Assembly (NCBI GenBank): GCA_028565635.1
Contig: JAOXYB010111603.1
Location: 2,911-20,687, forward strand
Source: Phoronis ovalis
Lineage: Eukaryota > Phoronida > Phoronidae
Reading direction: 5' to 3'
Length of the DNA: 17,777 bases
Under the pieces are notes generated by a model. The model was given only the letters and a program-made list of their open reading frames with translations, ran no database searches and was not told where the DNA came from. The position numbers and the translations under genes were made by a program. Within the stretch, counting starts at the first letter, position 1, and each line of letters starts with the position of its first letter. Positions 1 through 8,093 of this stretch are shown here, in pieces.

Positions 1-117
1 ATAGATACTTGTCAGGTATTTATAATTAGTATAAAATGCTATAGATACTTGTCAGGTATTTATAATTAGTATAAAATGCTATAGATACTTGTCAGGTATT
101 TATAATTAGTATAAAAT
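1..117. repeat. 40 bp tandem repeat, about 2.9 copies
   Basis: Two identical 40 bp units (1-40, 41-80) are followed by a third that matches through 117 and then diverges. The array starts at the window edge, so more copies may lie to the left. Each unit contains a near-palindromic core (atacttgtcaggtat). It lies in non-coding DNA upstream of the first visible cyclase exon. The family was not recognised; it could be a small minisatellite or part of a satellite. Confidence 0.93.
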
Positions 118-962
118 CGCAACTACAAATATATATATATGCAAATACAACAGTTGTGTGAAAATGAGTAAAAATTGCAAATTAATGCAAGAACCAAACT
201 TTATAGACAGACTGTAAGCATTGATATCAGTACAATTAAGTTGCCACGTAATGATTTTAACCATAACCTATGTTTCTACCTACACAATGATTTGAGTGTA
301 ACAAATATTAGAATATTTAATTTTAAATTGATTTCATTATTCTATTGTGAAATGTACAAGATAGGTTTTTCACTCGTACTGGAAAGCTGGTATTCAATTT
401 AAAAGACAACTTTTTCCATCCATTCTCCTGGGAATTTGATATAATTCCCCGCAACAGATATATTAATATTTGTTAATATCAGATTTTTCTATACCGTACA
501 ATTATTAATGGACATTCAGAATAGCATTCGTTACTTGCTAGATTGAAAATGGGCATTTTTTTAAATCTGGGAATATAGATCGTTTACTGGTTAAAATCGT
601 GATTAGTACAAACCTACTACTAGGTTGTACGTGATCATTTCTAGACGACATTATACGCTAATTAAACTTTTATGCATTTTACATTCGAGTCTAAAAATAC
701 TACTGTATCATAGTGTAAAATTTAAAGTTTCAGAAAGAAAAAGATTTTAGGTATAAAAATGCGAAATACTGATTTTTTACGATTTTTCATTTAAATATAA
801 AGGAACAACATACACGTACCTTAATTGTCTTAGTACAAAGTATGGTAAAATGTGCTAAGAAAGGGTCATTTTTCAAAACACCTGCCAGCTCTTGAATCAA
901 TAATGTGTAAAGAACATACTGACCGAACAAGCTGAAAAGTCCCAATGTTATTTTTCTTTCAG
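118..962 (+). other. Intron sequence upstream of first visible cyclase exon
   Basis: AT-rich sequence with a short AT run at about 129-140 and no coding signal I could support. It ends in a pyrimidine-rich tract and CAG acceptor at 960-962. The H-NOX, dimerisation and coiled-coil exons expected 5' of the catalytic exon of a soluble-type cyclase were not found here, so they should lie left of the window. Confidence 0.6.
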
Positions 963-1109
963 TATTTTGAAGAGGTAACGATCATGTTTAGTTACGTTGT
1001 TCGTTTCACAGAGATCTGCTCGCTAGTGGGTCCATTGAAGGTCGTCCAATGTATCAACGAAATATTCACACTGTTTGATCAAATCAGCGACAAATATGAA
1101 GTCTTCAAG
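963..1109 (+). CDS. Soluble-type guanylate cyclase, catalytic exon A (metal Asp replaced by Tyr)
   Basis: Forty-nine codons in frame, bounded by a ttctttcag acceptor and an AAG|GTGACT donor (phase 0 at both ends). The product begins YFEEVTIMFS, the typical opening of the class III guanylate cyclase catalytic domain, which converts GTP to cGMP. The EE pair before VT should include the Glu that recognises guanine (family knowledge). The motif FSDxVxFTEIC is recognisable, but the Asp that binds catalytic metal is Tyr (codon TAC, 993-995) and the usual Gly or Thr three residues on is Arg (1002-1004). Overall resemblance is to atypical soluble cyclases (insect Gyc88E, vertebrate beta-2) rather than receptor cyclases; this assignment is from memory of family sequences. 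Visible residues 1-49 of 445. Confidence 0.88.
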
Positions 1110-1724
1110 GTGACTGTTGCTCTTTTATATATATATATATATATATATTATATATCTTAATGGTTTTCAGAAAATATATTAGTTCGGAAATTTTCTTCAG
1201 TTGAAGGTCTAATTGGCAAATAGTTGTCTTGTAATAAGATGGGCCGAAAACCCGTATGAAATGATAATTTCGAGTGTGCATAATGAATATACAAATGACA
1301 ATGCAAACTTGATTTTAACAACCAAAACGAATCGCGGGAGTAACTGACCTTCCGTAGGTATTAAATTCATTCCTGTATCTGTCACTGCGTGTTTCGAAAA
1401 GCGCATCAACGTAATTGCATACGTGCTGTAGTAATTAGTGAAGTGCTCTTTGACAGGTTACACCATCATGATTCGTTAACAGAGTGATTAGTTTTGCATT
1501 ACGCTGAATACATTTAAATTAATGGAATTCTTCAAGCCTTTCTGTTTTAAAATATTTGTTGGTGATTTTAAATTAATTTTGTTACTGCGGGGCACTTTTG
1601 CCAAAAAATCGCGCTCTTTATTGATTTAGTGTCTTACTGTATTCCGTATAACAAATCAGCGAAGTAACTTATTCCTAGAAATAATGATGCAACCCAAAAT
1701 CTCAGTGTTATTATTTTACACCAG
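1110..1724 (+). other. Cyclase intron (615 bp)
   Basis: GTGACT donor and CACCAG acceptor, phase 0. It contains the AT microsatellite just after the donor; the rest is AT-rich with no further coding signal on either strand. Confidence 0.8.
1126..1156. repeat. AT dinucleotide microsatellite
   Basis: Run of alternating T and A starting 16 bases after the splice donor of cyclase exon A, with one interruption near its 3' end. Such runs are prone to length variation. Confidence 0.9.
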
Positions 1725-1887
1725 GTGGAGACTCTTGGTGATGCCGTTTACATGGTAGCGGGAGGTGTACCAGACCGAAGTCCTGATCATGCAAGGAACG
1801 TGGCAGGATTGGCTCTGGAACTTATAAAGAAAATCAAAACTCTGAGAGATCCGTCGGATCCCAATAAACTTCTGATTCTTAGAGCAG
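1725..1887 (+). CDS. Soluble-type guanylate cyclase, catalytic exon B
   Basis: Acceptor ttttacaccag, donor GCAG|GTAGCG; phase 0 in, phase 1 out. It encodes 54 residues plus the first base of a Gly codon: VETLGDAVYMVAGG, then PDHARNVAGLALELI and a DPSDPNKL segment ending LILRAG. GDA carries the second metal-binding Asp of the class III cyclase site (visible residue 55), which is kept. Compared with the usual spacing GDAYMVV.GG, one extra residue (Val) sits between GDA and Tyr. The DP-rich loop before the LRxGxHTG strand is like that of atypical soluble cyclases. The split Gly codon is completed by exon C to give LRAG-MHTG, which confirms the splice. Confidence 0.88.
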
Positions 1888-2286
1888 GTAGCGTGCGCGT
1901 GCGTTGTACTTGTTGAATTAAAAAGCGCGAGCTATAAAAATGTAATGCAAGCAACTTCAACCTAGCAGGTAAAACCAATTTCAAGATTGGTCAATCCCTG
2001 TAATTAACCGCTACTTTTCAATCACCGACTGAATTACCATGGTGTGATTAAAAATAACCACCAATATGCATATGTTGTTGTCTTGTAGTGCCTAATAAGC
2101 TTGAAGAAAACTGACTATTGCTGTATCATTTTGGTTTAGTACAAGTATTTTTTCTAAAAATAATTACCTAAAATAGGCACAATCAAACGGTACTACAAAG
2201 AATGCTACACACTGGTTTATTGCGTACAGCATATGTTGCTTGCTTGTTGGTTTGTGTAAGTTTGTATTTATCTGACATGTTTACAG
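1888..2286 (+). other. Cyclase intron (399 bp)
   Basis: GTAGCG donor to TTTACAG acceptor, phase 1. AT-rich; the open frame running into exon C from 2202 is intron read-through, not coding. No other feature seen. Confidence 0.8.
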
Positions 2287-2483
2287 GTATGCATACTGGT
2301 AGCGTGGTTGGCGGTGTAGTGGGAAAACGTATGCCGCAATATTGTTTATTCGGTGATACCGTAAACACGGCGTCGAGAATGGAAACCAGTAGCCAACCGG
2401 ACGCTATACACGTCAGTGAACCGTGTGAGAGACATCTGGCGGATACATTTGAAACTGAATTCCGAGGAAATATTCAGATCAAG
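2287..2483 (+). CDS. Soluble-type guanylate cyclase, catalytic exon C
   Basis: Completes the split Gly codon and encodes [12 protein letters not shown], then [20 protein letters not shown] and [10 protein letters not shown], ending in FRGNIQIK (visible residues 105-169). The Cys of QYCLFG (residue 123) is the guanine-recognition Cys of the family, and the Asn and Arg of DTVNTASR (residues 130 and 134) are the conserved ribose/transition-state pair; all three are present. The usual Arg of MPRYC is Gln here, and VAG is VGG. The donor AAG|GTAAGA at 2484 is phase 0 and joins exon D to give IQIK-GKGTM, the standard end of the cyclase fold. The donor lies in a tandem duplication (see 2472-2520). 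Confidence 0.9.
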
Positions 2484-2520
2484 GTAAGAATACATTCAGA
2501 TCAAGGTAAGAATACATTCA
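2472..2520 (+). repeat. 22 bp tandem duplication spanning a splice donor
   Basis: Two perfect 22 bp copies (2472-2493, 2494-2515) plus 5 bp of a third (2516-2520). Each copy holds atcaag|gtaaga, so there are two identical donors with the exon ending at 2483 or 2505. Only the first keeps the cyclase frame. The second adds 22 nt, shifts the frame and reaches TAA at 12704-12706 in exon D. Confidence 0.95.
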
Positions 2521-3162
2521 ACAGCCAGTCGGTCTTTCATCGATAACTTATTTCTGGTTTGAAATAATCATAAACTTATTTCACAAAAACTTTTTATTGT
2601 TTATCATGTTGTGTCCATTCGGAGATATGTTTCATTTGACCACATTTTAAAGAACAAATTAGAGATAAAATGAGAAAGTTTTACACAGCGTTTAGAATGT
2701 CCTAATTAAAAATGATATGCTTTCGACTAATTTTAAGGTTACTTTTATAATCCGATTGGGCTAGATTCCTAAGTAGTTTGTATAAGTATTCAGTTTTTTT
2801 GCATACATCACTGGTTAAGGTAAATACCATAAATGTCTGGAGGTTTGTTAGATTATTCAAATGCTGAGAATTGTAATCGAAAACGCAACTATCCTAAAAA
2901 AGACATAAACGTATGCAGCTACTGCCGAAAGAAGTCAATAAAAAAACCACTTATATCGCAAAACATTTACATAAAAAAACTTGTTGGTGCACTAACATAT
3001 ACTCTTTAAGTTTTAACAACTTGCAATAAAAACAATGCTAGAACCCATAAAACACGCCTGATAGACCATAAGTTTTTTCTAATCAGTTACTGCGAATGTG
3101 AGCGAGTGCACTGACATCATGCTCACCTTAGGTTACATGCAATGAGTACTGTTTCGATAATT

Positions 3163-3176
3163 GTTACCATAGTAAC
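3163..3176. promoter_or_regulatory. Palindromic X-box-like (RFX) motif
   Basis: GTTACCATAGTAAC fits the 14 bp inverted-repeat X-box (GTNRCC, short spacer, RGYAAC) bound by RFX transcription factors in animals. It lies in the giant intron, about 1.1 kb beyond the nested gene's stop codon. A match of this length may be chance; no function is shown. Confidence 0.35.
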
Positions 3177-3886
3177 ACTGGTTAAACATATATGTTACCA
3201 TCTCATGACATCTTATCAAACAAGCGTTGTTGTCACGTGTTTGGAAACATTGCGGCACGCTTTGGTAAATGTTTTGGTAAACTACTTGGTTTAGGAAAGA
3301 AAACGTGTCTGTTTAAATGTTTGCACGAATTGCTGGATTTAAAAGAGAAAATTAAACATTTTGGTTAATATAAAATGAAACGCTGAATGTGTTCTATCTT
3401 TTTATATTTTGAAAAATAGGCTCGTTGCATATAGAAGTTATATTTGACCTCAGTTATTTTACAAAGATTTATCAATCTGATAACGTAAGCGGGTTGTTCT
3501 GTTGACATTAATACATAATCAATAACTGGTGAATATACCCATCTGTTTTTTACATATATCACCTTTAACAAAGTGCTTCATAAGAAACGGTTTCAAAATT
3601 TTAATTATTTTAAAAAGGTCATTAGCATATTTCTCACAAGCTTTTACATGTTGGTATATGAGAAGTTATTTGCATAATATGTATGAACTGCGAATAATGG
3701 GCATTTAATGTATGTTTCCAGAAATAACTGCACTTTAACCTCACTCATCTACCTACTAACTTAGGCATATTTAAGTTTTTTTTAAAAGTTAAATGTACAC
3801 ATTTTATATACCCATAACATAAAATGTGCTTAGTTTTAATTTTTTGTGGCATGCTTATAGAACTCAACTAAAGATAATTTCAACTC

Positions 3887-3892
3887 TTTATT
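3887..3892 (-). terminator. Possible poly(A) signal of the fibrinogen-domain gene
   Basis: AATAAA on the - strand (TTTATT on +), about 410 bases beyond the nested gene's stop codon at 4302-4304. I saw no closer canonical hexamer. AT-rich DNA produces such hexamers often, so the call is weak. Confidence 0.3.
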
Positions 3893-4061
3893 TACATGTC
3901 AAAACAATAGTCTCTTAATAAATAAAAAAAAATATTATCTCGATAAATGTCAATTAATTACTGTTAAGCTAATGCTTTTAGTTAGGTGTAACTTAATACG
4001 CGGCAAGTTAGGCTGGTCTAATTCTATTTTTGGGTATGTACATGTGTTCTGCTGCTTGGAT

Positions 4062-4065
<4 letters not shown>

Positions 4066-4101
<36 letters not shown>

Positions 4102-4109
4102 ATATATAT
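4066..4109. repeat. AT microsatellite with GTGTG interruption
   Basis: About 30 bases of pure AT alternation, then gtgtg, then about nine more bases of TA alternation. It lies 3' of the nested gene, possibly within its 3' untranslated region. Confidence 0.92.
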
Positions 4110-4301
4110 CTATAATAAGAGCTTGATGTCGTGAAATATAAAGCTGTAAGATGAAAAATATCCTTGTTCCCCTGTGAATCCTGTGTATTTTACAAACATG
4201 TACTTGTACCACAAAAATCAAAAACTATCATTTAAGTAAAGCTATGTAAAGACACACACTATAAATGGTAAGCGGGTCGTTCTAAAATCCTTTTAAACAA
4301 T

Positions 4302-4969
4302 TTAAGTCGATGTATTCCACTTCATTGGTCGTATTTTCATTTCTGTCTTCTTCAGCGAGTACGTATAGTCGTTATTCCACGAAAACCACAGTACACCGCC
4401 TTCTAAACCGTGAGGCCCTATCGGAATCTTTCCGTTCTTATGATAACGCCCATTTAGGGCTGCGAAACTGCAGTCCTTAAACCACCAGCCGGCTTTCTCT
4501 TTCTGAGCGCATGAAGCATACCACGAGTCGTTATCACTGTCAACTGTACTAAATTCGCTATTATTATGATGCTTTGATAGAGAGTCCCCAGCGTTACCTC
4601 TGTATGAGCCGTAATGCAAAGCATAATTTTTCTTTTCGCTCGACAAATAAAAATTTTCGTATTGCGCATACCCTCTCCTACCGCTCCAGTCCCACATATC
4701 AATGCGCAAAGTAAAACGACGAAACCTTGTCATTTGGTGCACGTATTCGTTACCCAACCAATGCTCAGAATTTGGATTACCGAAGCCGTATTTGTAATCT
4801 TTCCAAGGACGTGTGAAGTTGGTTGAACCATCTTCTCTACGTTGTATGACGATCCATCCGCCACCTTCTGTCTGTAGGTCGCAAGACGCAAGCATTATCT
4901 TACCTGCCGTTGTGAATAATGGATACACCCCATTCGCCGTGACGCCCTTCTTTGCGAGAATCGAACAAT
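4302..4969 (-). CDS. Secreted fibrinogen-related protein, exon 3 (fibrinogen-like domain)
   Basis: Encodes residues 170-391, a complete fibrinogen C-terminal-like domain. It opens with DCSILAKKG and CDLQTEGGGWIVIQRR and includes WKDYKYGFG, HWLGNEYVH, the loop DSDNDSW and GWWFKDCSFAALNGRY, ending KKTEMKIRPMKW before TAA at 4304-4302. The four usual Cys are present (171, 199, 323, 336), which normally pair in order. The Asp at 313, 315 and 317 match the family's calcium-binding loop. The acceptor is tttttgcag at 4970, phase 1, and the split Asp codon is completed by exon 2, giving IVR-DCS. Family role: extracellular recognition of sugars or acetylated groups, as in ficolins, tachylectins and mollusc FREPs. 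The ligand here is unknown. NxS/T sites occur at 220 and 305. Confidence 0.95.
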
Positions 4970-6656
4970 CTGCAAAAATAAAACTTCTAAATTGTCATAA
5001 TAGTATATCATATGAAATAACAAGAAAGGGATTTGGATACTAACTACAAATAAATGTAACCATAACGGCAATCTGGCAAAAAATGTGAAATACTTATCAT
5101 GATAGTTGTTCAGCTATATTAAATGTTGTAAATTCAAAATATGATCCAACAACCGTAGTCTGGTCATCCTGTTGCTGAAGCATGTTTTTAATATAAAACA
5201 TTTTAAAAAGTTGAAAAATTATCTTGGCGAAAAATTTACGTTTTCACGACATTGCCGTTATGAGTTAGCAAATATAACTTCTAATGTCGATTTTTAACAT
5301 TCGTTATAACGTCACGCGACAAGTTAGAACTGCAGCAGACAGCATGTGTCAAATTAATTTGTTAGCAACAAATCGTTGTGCAAAATGTTATGGAAAATTA
5401 AACATGTCACAGATTAGAAAAATTACAAATGAAGCAACTTAATTGATATATGAGTTAAAATAATATTTTGTCGGCTTATTTTTTCTAAATAGAAAGTTGA
5501 TTTTTTAAATGTTCCCGTCGGTGGATCAAAGCTTTGAGGAAAACATGGACTTTGTGCAATGACAAGTTTCTTTTATACATTTCACATGTACATTTCATGT
5601 TGTCACTGGAATTCCATGCGTTACTGTATCCTCAACGTGTTTTTAATGTGAAATTATGTTTTCTTATGATGTCAAAGTTAATAATCAGCTTCGAAATTGT
5701 TTGTTTTAACTTTTTGCAAAGTTTCCCACCAGTATCCTGAACTTGTATTAAATGTCTAATTTGCAGGAAATGTATTCATAAAATTTGAGCAGACCGGTGT
5801 TATCCTCCGACTCGGGTGTTTGACATCTTATTAAGACTTCCCACCAGTATCTTTTTATATGTACGACACGTTCTTCTGATGTCAAGTGGCATGCTAAATC
5901 AACAAAAACACTTGTTTAAAGTCAGTGGGCAACATTCTGCTGTCCTTATCTTGACCGCGCTGGAATCATGGCAGTATACAGCAATTATTTGCACATAAAA
6001 CAGCGCGTGATACACCAGGAACCTTATGTTATCAACCCTGTTAACAACCGGAGTCAACAACTCTCGTAAGGTCGGGCGGACCGACTGTGTTTTGACCCTT
6101 TTGGCCTCCTTGATGACTGTGTCTGTTATGTTGATTGATAGGTGTCATTTGTTCAACGGGTACTACAGGTCTGCTATCTGCAACCAGACATGTCCGTTTA
6201 TGCTCTCGGATTTATAGTGATTTGCATTAAGCATTTCTTCTATGTGAAAAACATATTTGTTTTGGTGTTGTTAATATTTAATGACAACTCGAGTGCTGCA
6301 GTACTATTAAACAACGGCCAATAGTCCAACAACTACCGAATTCCATTGAAAGCTGATAAAGGCTGAAAATACACCCCTCTCGACCGCGCGGACCATACCT
6401 CGTTAGTGAAAGTTACCCAGTGGCAGTAACGTCACTCCCTCATGATTCACCAAGTGCTCTTACTAGCTTGAATGCAATTTTCTTACGTACCTTTGGCGAT
6501 TGGGAAATCTTTGGTTAAATATATCTCTGTTTCATCTACGATGGACATTGCTTCGTTTATATAGATATCTGTTCTCGCTATATGCATCTGCCACTCCATT
6601 TTTGATAATTTTCTGGAAACAATACAAACGGTTACCATGGTAATGTATGTTCTTAC
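4970..6656 (-). other. Intron 2 of fibrinogen-domain gene (1,687 bp)
   Basis: CGAG|GTAAGA donor and ttttgcag acceptor on the - strand, phase 1. Mostly AT-rich. A GC-richer stretch at about 6030-6460, with a CCGCGCGG palindrome at 6384-6391, may be an old repeat fragment that I cannot name. A 13-base word (tcccaccagtatc) occurs twice near 5724 and 5840. No coding signal was accepted. Confidence 0.75.
6631..6644. promoter_or_regulatory. X-box-like motif next to exon 2 donor
   Basis: GTTACCATGGTAAT matches the RFX X-box palindrome except for the last base. It lies 11 bases inside intron 2 of the nested gene, just past the exon 2 donor. Speculative as a binding site. Confidence 0.25.
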
Positions 6657-6778
6657 CTCGCACTATAGGTATTTCTTGGGGAACCAAGAAATCGACTGTA
6701 TCCACGGTTTCCAATGCTTCTTGAACCAATAAGAATTCTTTGATAAGTGTAAGCCTGCCATTCACGCCTTCAAGGCTT
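6657..6778 (-). CDS. Secreted fibrinogen-related protein, exon 2 (helical linker)
   Basis: A 122 nt exon found by splice-phase matching. The acceptor is tttttttcttctag; it completes Lys129 from exon 1 (phase 2) and ends GTGCGAG|GTAAGA (phase 1), supplying the first base of the Asp that opens the fibrinogen domain. It encodes SLEGVNGRLTLIKEFLLVQE and then ALETVDTVDFLVPQEIPIVR (residues 130-169). The first half continues the charged helical stretch that ends exon 1, and together they look like a short coiled coil, the usual multimerising element ahead of fibrinogen domains. The second half resembles an extended linker. A GTG-started open frame at 6765-6532 is this exon plus intron read-through, not a separate gene. 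Confidence 0.85.
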
Positions 6779-7601
6779 CTAGAAGAAAAAAACGACCAAT
6801 CCCTAGTACTTCGGGGAAAGAAGTGATACTAAGATGCGCCTAGACATCTTTAATTATTTCGAAGCACATTGACTTGCATACGGTTTCAAGTGGTAAAACG
6901 TCAATGAAAGACTATAGACACACGTATTTAAAATATATGTTGGGAAAAGAAATTGCATTCGAAAAAATCGGCTGAATAACATAGGTCAAGTCTGAATATT
7001 AATCCATCCGTTAGTGTTCCGTACCTTCTCAACTAACGTCTGGGGTTAACCATGGTAATTTTTTTTTATATTCCTTCAATTTAACAAGAGCAAAACAATT
7101 ATTTCATTAAACCTTTGCCAACCGAGATAAGCCTTTCTCTCTGTGTGATCTATCGTCGCCTACCACGTCTATTTTATCATGAAGATTCATTCTGAATAGG
7201 TATCGCCGGGGAGTTTGCTTTTTGCGTAGCGGGCTATGGATAAACGCTGGCAGGGCAGAATGTGCGTGATCGACCCCCTACCCGCTTAGACCATGTTATA
7301 CCTATTATCATCACCTTGATTGGTGTCAAGACTTTCGTGACACTTTATATAGAAATAAAAGGATGATCGTTCTTCTGCTTTTCGAGATAATAAACAAAAA
7401 TTGACTCTGGTTAATAGATTTATTCAGACTGAAAGTTGATCATGAAGTGACGGAAAGTAGGCAGCATTGCAAATACCTAATTTTATTTAATGCCGGACTG
7501 TTAAGAAACACGAATTCAGCGGGGAATCCAGAATTTGTTTCTAAATAAATAATCTACACAATAATGGCGATTAAAGCTAACTGAACATTAAAACAACTTA
7601 C
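6779..7601 (-). other. Intron 1 of fibrinogen-domain gene (823 bp)
   Basis: GTAAGT donor and cttctag acceptor on the - strand, phase 2. It holds a GC-richer hairpin segment (7195-7306) and a relaxed X-box-like motif (7045-7059). Nothing coding seen. Confidence 0.8.
7195..7306. repeat. GC-richer inverted-repeat segment in intron 1
   Basis: Perfect 9 bp terminal inverted repeats (AATAGGTAT at 7195-7203, ATACCTATT at 7298-7306) enclose a second nested pair (AGCGGG at 7228-7233, CCCGCT at 7281-7286). The interior is clearly GC-richer than its surroundings. It could be a small MITE-like remnant or just a hairpin. No target-site duplication is obvious. Confidence 0.4.
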
Positions 7602-7987
7602 TTCTTGAGAACTCTATACATGCCGCCAACAGCCTCGTTTTCCTCCTCCACTTCCTTCTGTATTCCTTCAAGCTGTAAACAATGATGCTCATTCTGTAAA
7701 GTAGGTGACATCTGTCGGAACTCCAGTGATCTGCACCTCGAGTCAACATTGTCGTCATCGTCATCAACGCGCTCTCCAGTAACTACGCTGTTACTTCCGG
7801 TGTATCCCGTACTTGTGTTTGGCCTATAATTCCGTACGTTAGCATACACTTGATTCTCATTTGCCTGTTGCTGTCTTATTCTGTTTAAATATGCGTAGTA
7901 CCTTCGTAAGTATTCGGCTGAATATCCGTCACTGATCGCTAAAAAGCCTAAGCAGCAGATTAATATTAAAAATAGATTATTTTCCAT
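7602..7987 (-). CDS. Secreted fibrinogen-related protein, exon 1 (signal peptide and N-terminal region)
   Basis: Encodes residues 1-128 and two bases of Lys129. The chosen start (ATG at 7987) gives MENNLFLILICCLGFLAIS, a typical signal peptide likely cleaved near residues 20-24. An in-frame ATG 11 codons upstream (8020, directly preceded by TAA) would put a charged stretch ahead of the hydrophobic core, so it is less likely. After the signal come a Tyr/Arg/Gln-rich stretch (25-55), a Ser/Thr/Asn-rich linker, an acidic run of five Asp (75-79), Cys85 and Cys103, and a charged helix (105-129). I recognise no domain in this N-terminal region. The donor AAGAA|GTAAGT is phase 2; its TAA would end translation at once if the intron were kept. 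The predicted protein is 391 residues over three exons. Confidence 0.85.
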
Positions 7988-8093
7988 AATTTGTGATCCT
8001 TCAGTTTTGGCGATGCGCATTTAATTTTTAAATCATCTCGCTTTTTGTGCTTGACTTGTTATTTTGGGCGTAGCTGCTTAAAATTCATTCGCC
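7988..8093 (-). other. Probable 5' untranslated sequence with an upstream splice acceptor
   Basis: On the - strand a good acceptor (tatgtttcttgcag) ends at 8094, about 100 bases ahead of the start codon, so the transcript may have a separate 5' leader exon at higher coordinates. No convincing promoter could be placed. An in-frame TAA lies just before the upstream ATG at 8020. Confidence 0.4.

Noticed and set aside
1-117. CRISPR-like array
   Set aside because: Units are directly adjacent with no unique spacers, in an animal genome.
175-402. 75-residue open frame near the left end
   Set aside because: AT-rich random-looking composition, no domain, no splice context linking it to the cyclase.
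963-2483. Assignment of the cyclase as an adenylate cyclase
   Set aside because: The Glu and Cys that select guanine are present, and the [13 protein letters not shown] block is of the guanylate type.
2484-2546. Continuation of the exon C frame past 2483
   Set aside because: It reads through a strong GTAAG donor and leaves the conserved cyclase alignment; the true continuation is exon D.
4454-4826. Open frames overlapping the fibrinogen exon on both strands
   Set aside because: They are other-frame shadows of a strong, fully conserved fibrinogen domain and show no domain of their own.
6532-6656. Independent - strand gene at 6532-6765
   Set aside because: The only start is GTG, and it is explained as lectin exon 2 plus intron read-through beyond the donor at 6656.
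7988-8020. Upstream ATG (8020) as start of the lectin protein
   Set aside because: It adds eleven polar and charged residues before the signal-peptide core; the second ATG gives a normal signal peptide. Not excluded experimentally.
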